Of a stretch of DNA of 64,000 bases, positions 34,570 to 44,085 are shown piece after piece. Numbering within the stretch: position 1 is the stretch's first letter; the number at the start of each line of letters is the position of its first letter. The stretch is from Enterococcus mundtii (GTDB lineage Bacteria; Bacillota; Bacilli; Lactobacillales; Enterococcaceae): assembly GCF_002813755.1 (NCBI RefSeq), contig NZ_CP018061.1:2346001-2410000 (forward strand), written 5' to 3'. Under the pieces are notes generated by a model. That model was not told the DNA's origin. It saw only the letters and a program-made list of their open reading frames with translations, and searched no databases. The position numbers were made by a program, and so were the translations under genes.

Positions 34570-36288
34570 TTATAAATGATCCAATAGTTCCTGAAATCCC
34601 TTCTGCAAGCGCAGCAATTTCTCTTGTGCAGAAGGTTGAGATTTATCCTTCACTGAATAATAAATCTTAAACTTCGGTTCTGTACCTGATGGTCGTAGAC
34701 AGAACCATGAACCATCTGTGAATATATACTTCAAGACATTGGAAGTGGGTAGGTCAATCGTAGATGATTGTTGATTTGGCATCGTTCTTAGTGAAGTAGC
34801 GTAATCTTCTGTACAGGAAAGGACAAACTCTCCTAAGTGTGAAAATGATTGTTCTCTCAGACGATCCAGTCGTTGGTTCATTTGGATGATTCCATCTTTT
34901 CCGGAAAAAATTTGCGTTTCCAAATGTTCTTCGTAGTAGCCGTATTCTTCATAAAGTTCATGTAAGCGATCGATCAAATCCTGCCCTGATAAATGGCGGT
35001 CTAACGCAGCTTCCGCTAACAATACCGCCGCTTGGATCGCATCTTTGTCTCTAACAAAAGGGGCGATTAGATAGCCATAACTTTCTTCGTACCCAAACAA
35101 AAAATCTTTCCCTTTTTGTTCTTCTGCTTGTTGGATTTGTTCCCCGATAAATTTGAACCCAGTCAACGTATTTCTTGTTTCGATCCCATGTGCCTGAGCA
35201 ATTCTTGCACCTAGTTCCGAAGTGACGATCGTTTTGGCTATAAAGAAGTACGTCAAGGATTGTTGGTTCTGTTGTTTGCTTCGAATCAAGTAGTCCAGTA
35301 ATAAAGCCCCGATTTGATTACCTGTAAGAAATACTGGTTCTCCGTCTTTCAAAACCACGACACCTAAACGATCTGCATCTGGGTCCGTTGCTAATATCAA
35401 CTGTGCCTCCTGTTTTTTTGCTTCTGTTAATGCCAGCGCAAAAGCCTCTTTATCTTCCGGATTAGGTGACGCTACTGTTGAAAAATCTGGATCAGGCAAC
35501 GCTTGCTCTTTTATGACGTGGAGATTAGCAAATCCTAGTTGCTCAAATGCTTTTTGCATAAGAATATTTCCAGCTCCATGTAATGGCGTATAGATCATGT
35601 TAAGCTGCGAGCCAAATCGTCGGATGTTTTCTTTATTTTGAATGACTGCCGTCAACTGTTCTAAATAAAGAGTGTCGACTTCTTCACCAAAAAGATGAAT
35701 CAGCTGAGTCTCTCTATAAACAGACAACGCGTCTGCTTCAATCGACAACTCATTGGGTCCATGCGCTAAAAGTTCCGTTAGTCTCTCTGCTGTTTCTAAA
35801 GTGATCTGCCCACCGTCTGGTCCATAAACTTTAAATCCGTTGTATTCTTTTGGATTGTGACTAGCCGTGATCATCACTCCTGCACACGCTTGATAATGGC
35901 GAACAAGAAACGACAATTGCGGTGTTGGACGTAAACAATCAGATAAATAAACCTTGACCCCTTGACTGGCTAATACTCGCGCCGTCCATTCAGCGAATTC
36001 CTTTGAGCAATGACGGTTATCAAATGCGATCACTACGCCTTGTTGGCTTGCATTTTTTTCACGAATATAAGTAGCTAAACCAAAAGCAACGCGTTTGATC
36101 GTGTAACTGTTCAGCCGATTCGTACCGACTCCGAGTTCCCCGCGCATCCCACCTGTGCCAAAGGACAAGTACTGATAAAAGCGATCTTCGATTTCTTGCG
36201 AGTCAGAAAGAGCCGCTAATTGCTCTTTCATCGCTTCTTCTAAAGATCCTTCATTTAGCCATTCTTGATATTTTTGTTGCCAGCTCAT
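34570..36288 (-). CDS. Phosphohexomutase (phosphoglucomutase/phosphomannomutase family)
   Basis: A 572-residue alpha-D-phosphohexomutase, which interconverts hexose-1- and hexose-6-phosphates. The phosphoserine loop is GVMITASHNPKEYNGFKVYG near residue 140, the metal loop DPDADRLGVV near 300, the sugar loop FGYEESYGYL near 400, and the phosphate-binding loop RPSGTEPKFKIYYS near 540. Length matches PgcA-type enzymes. Its start overlaps the GH130 gene by 4 bases. Context suggests it converts the sugar-1-phosphate released by the GH130 phosphorylase for entry into glycolysis. Confidence 0.95.
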   Translation of the reverse strand: MSWQQKYQEWLNEGSLEEAMKEQLAALSDSQEIEDRFYQYLSFGTGGMRGELGVGTNRLNSYTIKRVAFGLATYIREKNASQQGVVIAFDNRHCSKEFAEWTARVLASQGVKVYLSDCLRPTPQLSFLVRHYQACAGVMITASHNPKEYNGFKVYGPDGGQITLETAERLTELLAHGPNELSIEADALSVYRETQLIHLFGEEVDTLYLEQLTAVIQNKENIRRFGSQLNMIYTPLHGAGNILMQKAFEQLGFANLHVIKEQALPDPDFSTVASPNPEDKEAFALALTEAKKQEAQLILATDPDADRLGVVVLKDGEPVFLTGNQIGALLLDYLIRSKQQNQQSLTYFFIAKTIVTSELGARIAQAHGIETRNTLTGFKFIGEQIQQAEEQKGKDFLFGYEESYGYLIAPFVRDKDAIQAAVLLAEAALDRHLSGQDLIDRLHELYEEYGYYEEHLETQIFSGKDGIIQMNQRLDRLREQSFSHLGEFVLSCTEDYATSLRTMPNQQSSTIDLPTSNVLKYIFTDGSWFCLRPSGTEPKFKIYYSVKDKSQPSAQEKLLRLQKGFQELLDHL

Positions 36289-37352
36289 GGACGTTCTTCT
36301 TTCATTTGATCTAAAATCTCATTGATCGAAAGGGTACAACCAGCCATTGATGTATCAGCTACACCGTAATACATCGTCAACTGATCGCCATCAAGTAATC
36401 CCCCACAGCCAAAGACAACATCCCCAAAGAAACCATTCTTTTCATAATCCGCTTCTGGCTCCATGATTGGCTGATGACTGCGCGCGATCACTTTGGTTGG
36501 ATCATCTAAATCTAAAAGTGCGGCACCCATACAATAGCGATGTTGTGCGGTTGCGCCATGATAGATGATCAACCAACCTTGATCCGTTTTGATAGGCACT
36601 AGACCGCCGCCGATCCGACCGCTATCCCATGTATTTTCTCGAACACCTAACAGATGATGGTGGTTCCCCCAACTCACTAAATCTGGTGAAGACGCAATCC
36701 AGATATCATAATTCCCAATACTTTTTAGCGACGGACGGTGCAACGCATAGTACTTCCCATTGATTTGTTCTGGGAAGATCAACACATCTTTATTTTCTGG
36801 CGCAAATATGTTGCCAAGATCTTGATAAGACTTGAAATCTTTCGTTGAAACTAAAGAATCACAGACCCCCATCGGTGAGACAGAACTAAAATTGACGTAG
36901 TAGGTATCGCCAATTTGCGTACAACGCGCATCTTCTATGCCGTACGTTTGGTATTCATTAAACGGGTACAAGAACGCATCTTCGTCGATCGTAAAATGAT
37001 GTCCATCTTTACTCCGGGCAATCCGAATATAAGACAAAGAAGTCAAATATTCAAAACGATCTAACTGATCTTTTTTACGGATCATTCGTGGATCTTCAAA
37101 ATCATAACTTTCATCCTCACGATCAAAAGATAAGATTTCCATCGTTTGAGTGGCTGGATCATAAACTGGCGCTTTGATCACCTTTGGACCTTCCGAGATT
37201 GGTCGCTCTGCGATTCTCAATAAGAGTAAGACTTCCCCTTGATAGTAAGAAACTCCCCCATTGAATGCACCAATCACTTCATATCCGTCGTGTAACGGTT
37301 TGATATCTTCTGGTGTAATCAATGGATTTTCATTAAAACGGTCTATTTTCAT
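36285..37352 (-). CDS. GH130 family mannoside phosphorylase
   Basis: A 355-residue five-bladed propeller protein of GH130, a family of phosphorylases that cleave beta-mannosides with phosphate to give mannose-1-phosphate. Typical text: NPLITPEDI, GAFNGGVSYYQGEVLLLLRI, DPRMI, YGIEDARCTQIGDTYYVNFS and WDSGRIGGGLVPI. GH130 fits the adjacent mutase and phosphate-using economy of the operon. Exact substrate cannot be read from sequence; mannosyl-glucose or short mannosides are possible. It lies 12 bases after the DUF1861 gene and overlaps the mutase gene. Confidence 0.9.
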   Translation of the reverse strand: MKIDRFNENPLITPEDIKPLHDGYEVIGAFNGGVSYYQGEVLLLLRIAERPISEGPKVIKAPVYDPATQTMEILSFDREDESYDFEDPRMIRKKDQLDRFEYLTSLSYIRIARSKDGHHFTIDEDAFLYPFNEYQTYGIEDARCTQIGDTYYVNFSSVSPMGVCDSLVSTKDFKSYQDLGNIFAPENKDVLIFPEQINGKYYALHRPSLKSIGNYDIWIASSPDLVSWGNHHHLLGVRENTWDSGRIGGGLVPIKTDQGWLIIYHGATAQHRYCMGAALLDLDDPTKVIARSHQPIMEPEADYEKNGFFGDVVFGCGGLLDGDQLTMYYGVADTSMAGCTLSINEILDQMKEERP

Positions 37353-37364
37353 CTGTATTTACCT

Positions 37365-38270
37365 CTACTTAAATGGATTTTCGATTTCTAATTTTTGTGC
37401 GCCTGCATCACTGATCCCGGCATATAAAACACCATGCTCAGAAGACAGGTCCAAGCCTCCGCTAAAGACCACATCTACAAGATCCGGTCGTTTCGTCGGT
37501 CCTTTAGCAAAATCTTTTCTTTCTGCAAGGATGCGCACATCTTTCATTGCATGGTTTCTGCGATCAAAAGAAAAACGCATCGCATAATAATGGCGATCAC
37601 CTTGCTCATCAAAATTCGCAATATGGCCTAAAACCCAAATCACTCCATCAATCTCAAAAATTTCATTTGCGCCGCCCCATTCTTCCTCAGAAAATTGATT
37701 CGCTAACAATGGCGCTTCTTCGATTTTTTGGATCGATAGATCAGCCAGCTGATCGATCAGACAAGCACCAATCTTGCCACGACCGCCTTTTTCTCCTTGT
37801 GGACGTGTCATGACTAAAATTTCACCAGTTGACAATTGCTTCAACCGTAAGTCTTTCATTCCCCATGGTCCTTCAAATAAGTGGTGGGCAGTTGCTGTAT
37901 CTTCTAAGTGATAAAAAATGGTCCGCCATTGCGCCTGACCTTCTGGCAAGAAAATAACTTCCACCCCACCTAAAATCACTTTCCCGTCGATCACCGTATA
38001 AAAAGGATCTTGTAATGGTAATTCGATGCCATCAGAAATCTTTGCCCACGTATTTTTAGCTATTTCTCTAAACAAGTAGACAGTAGAATCTTCGCTCTCT
38101 CTAGCTTCCACACGCCCAGCTAATACGACTTCTCCCGCTAACTCAAAGGGTGCAGTAATGTTATAGACATCCTTCGTCCCCACACCTGTAAATGTCAAAA
38201 ATTCCGCTTTTTTCATTTGTTCAGGCTTATTTTTTCGATAGTTTTCAATTAAATTTTTTATTTTGATCAT
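37365..38270 (-). CDS. DUF1861 protein, probably a GH130-like propeller
   Basis: A 301-residue protein of the DUF1861 family. Repeated beta strands and the C-terminal text DVVFSGGLDLSSEHGVLYAG recall the end of the neighbouring GH130 protein (DVVFGCGGLLDGDQLTMYYG), suggesting a diverged five-bladed propeller. Whether it is an enzyme is unknown. The longer frame to 38318 runs into the GH13 gene; the ATG at 38270 has AAAGGAAT and is chosen. It is likely to act on the same imported glycan as its operon neighbours. Confidence 0.75.
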   Translation of the reverse strand: MIKIKNLIENYRKNKPEQMKKAEFLTFTGVGTKDVYNITAPFELAGEVVLAGRVEARESEDSTVYLFREIAKNTWAKISDGIELPLQDPFYTVIDGKVILGGVEVIFLPEGQAQWRTIFYHLEDTATAHHLFEGPWGMKDLRLKQLSTGEILVMTRPQGEKGGRGKIGACLIDQLADLSIQKIEEAPLLANQFSEEEWGGANEIFEIDGVIWVLGHIANFDEQGDRHYYAMRFSFDRRNHAMKDVRILAERKDFAKGPTKRPDLVDVVFSGGLDLSSEHGVLYAGISDAGAQKLEIENPFK

Positions 38271-38272
38271 TA

Positions 38273-39778
38273 CTATTCCTTTCCAATCCAACAGCTTTTT
38301 GATGGCACGTTGACCCATTTACGATCCTCACTAAGCATTCCTTTGCCATAAATCATTTGAACATTTTCTGAGATGTTCTGTTCTACAGATGACTCACTAA
38401 AATTCAGCACTACAGATAAATGCTCTACTTGATAGCGTATACATCCTTTTTCCAACTGAATATTCGTGACTTCTTGAAAAGGCCCCTCCGCTTTACGCAA
38501 ACGAATCAATTCTTGATAGACAGAAGAAATCAGTTCCCCTTCTGGATTTTTTGGGCTCGTCCCGATCCACCCAAGTCGTTGACTTTCTCCCCAAGGAATC
38601 ATCCCCCTGGAACGGTCGCGATTCACTTCATTGGCGGCTGAAAGTGCCTGTCGTATTTCTACAAAGAGACATTGTTCATGGTATTTATTCTTCGCTTGGA
38701 TGTCGCGAATCTCTGAAATATGGGTCGGATAAAAATCGCTTACCCCTTGTTCTTCTCCTTGAAATAAGAAAGGCACACCCCGATTGATCAACAGAAAGAC
38801 AGACAACAATTCATACGTCTCACGATCTTCTTGTGCCAACCGGTTCCACGAACGACTCATATCGTGACTATTAAAGAATAAAGTTGGAAGATGTTTACGT
38901 GCATTCATCTCTTGAAATTCGTGGGTCAATGTCGTTAGATCCAACGTTTCAATACTTCCTAAATTAAAGTTGAACGCCGTATCGAATCCTGCTTCTTCCA
39001 CATAACTTGAAATCACTGATAACTGATCCGAACTGATCTCAGCCACTGTAAAAATATTTGGAGCGACTGTTTTGAGCCATTGATTCATTTCTTTAAGAAC
39101 TGGCATCACTCCAGGCTGATTGACATCATAGAGATGCACCTGTTTCCCCTCTTCATCCCTAGGATTATCTGTAAAAGTATCATTCACCGTTAGATTATTG
39201 ATCACATCAAAACGAAACCCATCCACACCCATGTCCAGCCAAAAAGACAAGACATCATAGATCGCCTGCTTCACTTCAGGGTTCTGCCAGTTCAGATCTG
39301 CCTGTTCTTCTGCAAAACTGTGATAATAATACTGATTGGTTCGGCGATCCATCTTCCAAGCACTGCCACCAAAAAAGCTTTCCCAATTATTCGACTGGTC
39401 TCGCCAAATATACCAATCACGTTTTGCACTCGCTTGGCTCGCACTGGATTCCATAAACCATGGATGTGCCGTTGACGTGTGATTTAAAACCACATCAATA
39501 ATGACTTTTATCGATAATGCATGTGCTTCTTCCAAAAGTGATCGAAAGTTTTCCAAAGTCCCATATTGCGGATCAACCGCACAATAATCCGAAACATCAT
39601 ACCCATTATCGACTCTTGGCGAAGGATAAAATGGCGTGAGCCATAAGGCATCGATGCCACATTCTTTGAGGTAAGGCAACTTTTCTCTAACACCATCGAT
39701 ATCGCCAATCCCGTCGCCATTACTATCTGCAAAAGAAGCGAGATAGATTTCATAAAAAACTGCATTTTTCCACCACAT
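38273..39778 (-). CDS. GH13 alpha-glucosidase/alpha-amylase family enzyme
   Basis: A 501-residue cytosolic GH13 enzyme of the oligo-1,6-glucosidase/alpha-glucosidase type. Conserved regions: DVVLNHTSTAHPWF, the nucleophile aspartate in GFRFDVINN, the acid/base glutamate in FTVAEISSD and the third acid in FFNSHDMSR. The N-terminal WWKNAVFYEIYLASFADSNG is typical of the subfamily. It hydrolyses alpha-glucosidic bonds in imported oligosaccharides. Linkage preference cannot be fixed here. It lies 12 bases after the second permease and 2 bases before DUF1861. Confidence 0.93.
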   Translation of the reverse strand: MWWKNAVFYEIYLASFADSNGDGIGDIDGVREKLPYLKECGIDALWLTPFYPSPRVDNGYDVSDYCAVDPQYGTLENFRSLLEEAHALSIKVIIDVVLNHTSTAHPWFMESSASQASAKRDWYIWRDQSNNWESFFGGSAWKMDRRTNQYYYHSFAEEQADLNWQNPEVKQAIYDVLSFWLDMGVDGFRFDVINNLTVNDTFTDNPRDEEGKQVHLYDVNQPGVMPVLKEMNQWLKTVAPNIFTVAEISSDQLSVISSYVEEAGFDTAFNFNLGSIETLDLTTLTHEFQEMNARKHLPTLFFNSHDMSRSWNRLAQEDRETYELLSVFLLINRGVPFLFQGEEQGVSDFYPTHISEIRDIQAKNKYHEQCLFVEIRQALSAANEVNRDRSRGMIPWGESQRLGWIGTSPKNPEGELISSVYQELIRLRKAEGPFQEVTNIQLEKGCIRYQVEHLSVVLNFSESSVEQNISENVQMIYGKGMLSEDRKWVNVPSKSCWIGKE

Positions 39779-39790
39779 TGTTCTGTCCTC

Positions 39791-40627
39791 TTACTTCAAT
39801 GTAAATTGCATACCATCTTGGAATCGTTTTGAGAAAATCAAAAACAAAACGATCAATGGTAAAGTCAACAATACTGACGCCGCATACATCGGTCCTGGAA
39901 ACGTGCCATAGGGGCCGAACATTTGCGAAATCAAGACATTCAACGTCACTGTACTATCACTTTTCGACACGATCATATCCCACAATAAATTCGTCCAACG
40001 ATCCGTAAACAAGAACAAGAAAATCACCGTCGTAATCGATTTAGACATCGGCAAAACGACTTTGAACAAGACTTGCATCTCCGTGGCACCATCCAACTTC
40101 GCCGCTTCAATCAATGTATTGGGAATTGCCTTAAAGAAGTTTGTATACATAAAAATCGCCCATAAACTGATCGCTGTAGGAATGATCATTCCTGCATATG
40201 AATCCAGTAACCCCACTCTCGTCACCATTAAAAACTGCGGGATCAGTAAAATGATTGCTGGGAAAAACATTTGGAAAAGAATAAAATTGTTTACTAATTT
40301 TTTCCCTTTAAACTCGATCTTTGCCAACGCATAACCGACCATCAAAGCAAACAACATCATTAAAACAGTTGCTACCGTCGCCACGATCGTCGTATTGACA
40401 AAAGCCCCCAACCACGGAACATCCGCAGAAGTCGGTGAACCTCCGAAAAGCCACGTCCAAGAACGTAAACTAAAATTTGTCGGGATAATGCGACGATCCA
40501 CTTGATCCCAAACTGCAAAAGAATGCATGACTAAGTACACAAAAGGAAACGTCATGATCAGCATTACGAGGGTCGTTACAAGATAAAGAATCGTATTTTT
40601 GCCTTTTGTCCGTTTATGACCAACCAT
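39791..40627 (-). CDS. Sugar ABC transporter permease (MalG type)
   Basis: A 278-residue integral membrane protein with six predicted helices. The cytoplasmic EAA loop, which contacts the ATPase, reads LIEAAKLDGATEMQVLFKVV then LPMSKSITT. It forms the importer with the permease encoded upstream. Its ATG overlaps the previous gene by 14 bases and has GGGGAG. No ATPase gene is in the operon, so a shared MsmK/MalK-type ATPase elsewhere must energise transport, as is common for this transporter class in Firmicutes. Confidence 0.95.
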   Translation of the reverse strand: MVGHKRTKGKNTILYLVTTLVMLIMTFPFVYLVMHSFAVWDQVDRRIIPTNFSLRSWTWLFGGSPTSADVPWLGAFVNTTIVATVATVLMMLFALMVGYALAKIEFKGKKLVNNFILFQMFFPAIILLIPQFLMVTRVGLLDSYAGMIIPTAISLWAIFMYTNFFKAIPNTLIEAAKLDGATEMQVLFKVVLPMSKSITTVIFLFLFTDRWTNLLWDMIVSKSDSTVTLNVLISQMFGPYGTFPGPMYAASVLLTLPLIVLFLIFSKRFQDGMQFTLK

Positions 40628-41489
40628 TTTTCTCCCCCCATTTTTCTAATAGTTTACGAATCACACCAATCGAAGCAAACGTCACCACAGAAGCCATTAA
40701 CGCGACTGCTGAAGCATACCCCGAGCGAAGATTGACAAACGCTTGATTATAGATCTCCATTTGCCACGTATTCGTAGCAAAATTCGGCCCGCCCCCCGTC
40801 AATTGATACACTTCCGTAAAGATCCCAAAACTAATCCCCACAGCAAGCACCGTCACCGTGAAAAACGCAGGATAAAGCATCGGGAATGTGATCTTCCAAA
40901 AACGCGTCCATGCACTTGCACCATCGATCGCCGCAGCCTCATAGACTTCTTTATTGATATTTCCCAAACCAGAAATCAAAATCAACCCATAATAACCGGA
41001 CATCTTCCAAGCAATCATCAGTGAAACGATAAAAATCGACGTCTGCGGATTTCCCAACCAATCAATATCCCAACCCATTCTCGTACGTAAAAACGTATTG
41101 AAAGGACCATTGTACGAAAGCAATCCTTTCACGATCAATGAGGTCACGACCCCACTCGAAAGATAAGGTAAGAAGAATGCTACCATGTACAAGCCTTTAA
41201 ACTTAGGCAAACTATTCACTAACAACGCAATCGTCATCGATAAAATCAAAGCCATCGGAACAAAGACCAGTAGAAATTTATAGGTCACCACAAATGCTGC
41301 TCGAATCGCCGGACTATGAAACGCATCAATAAAATTTTTGAAACCAACAAATTCAACCGTTGGTGAAATCATATTCCAACTTGTCAGCGCTAACCAAAAC
41401 GACCATAAAAGCGGTAACAAAAAGAAGATGACAGTAAAAATCAGGTATGGGCTGGTAAATAACCAGCCCAACTTTGTATTTTTGTTCAT
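40614..41489 (-). CDS. Sugar ABC transporter permease (MalF type)
   Basis: A 291-residue membrane protein with six predicted helices. The EAA motif reads VYEAAAIDGASAWTRFWKIT then FPMLYPAF. The N-terminus MNKNTKLGWLFTSPYLIFTV is typical of the family. It pairs with the MalG-type permease downstream. The start overlaps the stop of the binding-protein gene by one base, showing tight coupling. Confidence 0.95.
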   Translation of the reverse strand: MNKNTKLGWLFTSPYLIFTVIFFLLPLLWSFWLALTSWNMISPTVEFVGFKNFIDAFHSPAIRAAFVVTYKFLLVFVPMALILSMTIALLVNSLPKFKGLYMVAFFLPYLSSGVVTSLIVKGLLSYNGPFNTFLRTRMGWDIDWLGNPQTSIFIVSLMIAWKMSGYYGLILISGLGNINKEVYEAAAIDGASAWTRFWKITFPMLYPAFFTVTVLAVGISFGIFTEVYQLTGGGPNFATNTWQMEIYNQAFVNLRSGYASAVALMASVVTFASIGVIRKLLEKWGEKNGWS

Positions 41490-42808
41490 TATTGAAGCGC
41501 CCCTTCAACCGCTGATTTGGCATCTGCTGTTGCAGTTTTCGCATCCTTTTCTCCACGAATCACTGGTACCCACGCTTGTTCACCAAAAGCTTGTTGAATC
41601 TCATTGAATTTTTCATTATCCATTGCCGGGACAGCAAACGGAACATTTTCTGCGTATACTTTCATCGCTGGATTCTCTTCAAAGTATGCAGCAAAAATTT
41701 CATTTTCTTTCGCATCGTCTCTCGCAGGGATCAATGACGTCATTTCTAGTAACTTCATGTCATGTTCATCATCCGAATAAACAAATTCTAAGAACGCCAT
41801 CGCTGCCGCCTGTTCTTCCTCTGTTGCTTGCGCGTACATCACGATCCCTTTCGCATCTGCGTAAGTTGAAACTTCTTCCACATCTGCTAAAGCATCAGGC
41901 ACAACAGGTGTCGCCACTGTGTAGTTTTCACCAAACGTCAACTCAGGATATTTTTCGTCCCAATTCGGGAATGTCCACGGACCAAGATCAGTCATGATAC
42001 TATCCCCATTTTCAAATGGATCAGTTGCTTCACCTGTTCGCAAAACATTCGCATCTGCTAATTGACTCATCAAATCAAATACATCCGTCATTGCAGCCTC
42101 ATCCACAGAAAACTTCTCATTTTCTACAAAACTGCCACCTTCACTCGCCGCATTGTACAACGGGAAGAAATCAAACCAACGCATCCAAGCTGTTGGGTCA
42201 GACAAGTCTCTTTTCGCCCATAATGCTTTATCTGTTTCTTGCACTTTCTCTACAACGTCTAACAATTCAGAATATGTTTTTGGAACCTCCGAAAAGCCAA
42301 GTTCTTCTAGTAAATCAATGCGCCAACCAAATAAAATCGGGTTTGAATACACTGGTAATACATATTGACTATCGTCAGAAAATTTCCAGCTTTCAATCGT
42401 TTGATCCATGTGTCTTGTTTCCACGATCGAATCAAATCCACTTTGTTGATTCAATGGTAAAATCGCTTCACTAGCCGCCAATTGTGCCGCAAAACTACGG
42501 TTCACATTTTCAGACAATGTCGGTGCTGTATTCGATGCAATCGCACTTTGGATCGTCGCTTCAGAAGATGGACTTTCTTTCATCTGGGTCACTTCGACTG
42601 TGATCTCGTCATTTTGTGCTTCGAATTCTGTCGCCATTTCTTGCCAATATCTCAATTGCGTCGGATTAGGTGCCGCCCAAAAAGTGATTTTCGTTTTCCC
42701 ATCATCTGAGCCGGAATCCCCACTCGTTGATTGATTGCCACAGCCCGCAAGTAAAACAGTTCCTGCTAATACAGTCGTAAGTCCCAAAAATATTTTCTTC
42801 ATCTTCAT
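41489..42808 (-). CDS. Sugar-binding lipoprotein of ABC transporter
   Basis: A 439-residue family 1 solute-binding protein. The lipoprotein signal peptide ends at the lipobox LLAGC (about residue 22), followed by a Ser/Gly/Asp-rich spacer and TKITFWAAPNPTQLRYW, the usual start of the mature fold. It captures an oligosaccharide outside the cell. It is the first gene of the seven-gene operon. AGGAGG is seven bases before the ATG, and a cre-like site lies between promoter and gene. Confidence 0.94.
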   Translation of the reverse strand: MKMKKIFLGLTTVLAGTVLLAGCGNQSTSGDSGSDDGKTKITFWAAPNPTQLRYWQEMATEFEAQNDEITVEVTQMKESPSSEATIQSAIASNTAPTLSENVNRSFAAQLAASEAILPLNQQSGFDSIVETRHMDQTIESWKFSDDSQYVLPVYSNPILFGWRIDLLEELGFSEVPKTYSELLDVVEKVQETDKALWAKRDLSDPTAWMRWFDFFPLYNAASEGGSFVENEKFSVDEAAMTDVFDLMSQLADANVLRTGEATDPFENGDSIMTDLGPWTFPNWDEKYPELTFGENYTVATPVVPDALADVEEVSTYADAKGIVMYAQATEEEQAAAMAFLEFVYSDDEHDMKLLEMTSLIPARDDAKENEIFAAYFEENPAMKVYAENVPFAVPAMDNEKFNEIQQAFGEQAWVPVIRGEKDAKTATADAKSAVEGALQ

Positions 42809-42825
42809 GAATCTTCCTCCTTGGT

Positions 42826-42841
42826 TTGTAAACGGTTTCTT
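42826..42841 (-). promoter_or_regulatory. cre-like site (CcpA)
   Basis: TTGTAAACGGTTTCTT fits the catabolite-responsive consensus WTGNNARCGNWWWCAW with one mismatch. It lies downstream of the promoter start and just before the ribosome site, so bound CcpA could block elongation. A LacI-family site is an alternative. Confidence 0.7.
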
Positions 42842-42853
42842 ATAACTGCGATA

Positions 42854-42882
42854 ATCATACCATCCGTAATTACGTTTGTCAA
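42854..42882 (-). promoter_or_regulatory. Promoter of the oligosaccharide operon
   Basis: Minus strand: TTGACA (42877-42882), a 17-base spacer and TATGAT (42854-42859). The -35 lies in the centre of the first inverted repeat at 42867-42895. Confidence 0.88.
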
Positions 42883-42919
42883 CATTACGTAATTAACATT
42901 ACAAAGTTACATTTGTAAT
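42867..42919. promoter_or_regulatory. Two inverted repeats, likely LacI-regulator operators
   Basis: First repeat: TAATTACGT (42867-42875) and ACGTAATTA (42887-42895), perfect 9-bp arms spanning the -35 of the operon promoter. Second repeat: ATTACAAA (42898-42905) and TTTGTAAT (42912-42919), perfect 8-bp arms. Shared ATTAC/GTAAT half-sites suggest one regulator bound at both. Confidence 0.75.
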
Positions 42920-42990
42920 CTTTTTAGGTGATTATTTTAGATGTACTATGTTATAATCAATATAAACATTACGAGAAATTAGGTGAACTT

Positions 42991-43983
42991 ATGAAAAAAG
43001 CTTCGATGCAAGACATCGCTGATGCACTAGGAATCTCTAAAAATTCCGTTTCGCAAGCACTACGAAACAAACCCGGCGTCAGCCAACAAACCAAACAACT
43101 AGTAAAAAATAAAGCCGACGAACTAGGCTATCGCTACCAAACCGTCACAGAAGACACCACCATGAGCTTTCTTTTGATGGCAACCGAATTTGCCTTTTCC
43201 CAAACAAGTTTCTTCGGCGAAATCGTGAAAAGCGCAGAATCTGCCGCACAACGCGCACATATTAAATTAGACACGTATACCTTAACCGATGAAACACTAC
43301 AACAAATGATCCTGCCAGAACACATCAATGAATATGACGGTATTTTAGTGCTTTCTCATAGTAACAATGACTACATAAAACAAGTGATTGCTACAGGAAT
43401 CCCCGTAACTTTGATTGATCATCACGATCCAGAATTACTCGCGGATGCCATTTTATCCAAAAATACCGACGGCACGTTCCAAGCCATTTCATTACTCATT
43501 ACAAATGGCATGAAACGAATCGGCTTCATCGGCGACACCTCCTTTTCGCCAAGCTACCTCGAACGCCACCGGGGCTACCATCGCGCCTTAGCAGAACACG
43601 GCATCTCACAAGAACTAGAAATCGAGATCACCGAAATCGAGGAATCCCAAGGCGCTTTGTTCAGTCGCCTAAAAAGCATCGAGCAAATGCCCGATGCTTG
43701 GTTTTGTGTCAATTCCGGATTAGCCTTTATGCTCAACAGCTATCTCCAATCCGCTGGCTATACAATACCAGATGACATCAGTATCATTTGTTTTGACGAA
43801 ACAGAATTCACACGCATGGCGATTCCACGATTGACCAACGTTGCCACCAACTTGGAATTCATGGGGAAACTCGCTGTGCGAACCTTGTTACACCGTATCA
43901 ATCACCCAGACGAGCCGATCATCCATCAACAGATTGTACCGGAGTTGAATATTTGGGGGTCGGTGAGGATAGTGGATAAATGA
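42991..43983 (+). CDS. LacI-family transcriptional regulator
   Basis: A 330-residue regulator. The helix-turn-helix is at the N-terminus (MKKASMQDIADALGISKNSV, SQALRNKPGVSQQTKQLV), followed by a periplasmic-binding-protein-like sensor domain with IGFIGDTSFSPSYLERHRGY and the effector/dimer region IPDDISIICFDETEFTRM. The ATG at 42991 puts the DNA-binding helix at the standard position; an upstream in-frame start at 42928 would add 21 unusual residues. TATAAT at 42952-42957 is a likely -10. It diverges from the oligosaccharide operon and is its probable repressor. Confidence 0.93.
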   Translation: MKKASMQDIADALGISKNSVSQALRNKPGVSQQTKQLVKNKADELGYRYQTVTEDTTMSFLLMATEFAFSQTSFFGEIVKSAESAAQRAHIKLDTYTLTDETLQQMILPEHINEYDGILVLSHSNNDYIKQVIATGIPVTLIDHHDPELLADAILSKNTDGTFQAISLLITNGMKRIGFIGDTSFSPSYLERHRGYHRALAEHGISQELEIEITEIEESQGALFSRLKSIEQMPDAWFCVNSGLAFMLNSYLQSAGYTIPDDISIICFDETEFTRMAIPRLTNVATNLEFMGKLAVRTLLHRINHPDEPIIHQQIVPELNIWGSVRIVDK

Positions 43984-43987
43984 AGGA

Positions 43988-44031
43988 ACCGCTGGACAGC
44001 TAGAGGGAAAGGGGCTGTTCAGCGGTTTTTT
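43988..44031 (+). terminator. Terminator of the LacI regulator gene
   Basis: Arms ACCGCTGGACAGC (43988-44000) and GCTGTTCAGCGGT (44014-44026) with a run of six T to 44031. Strong intrinsic terminator five bases after the stop. Confidence 0.92.
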
Positions 44032-44085
44032 GTGTGATCTTTTGACTAAGAGATGCATCTACTTTTCTTATTACCAATATCCAGT

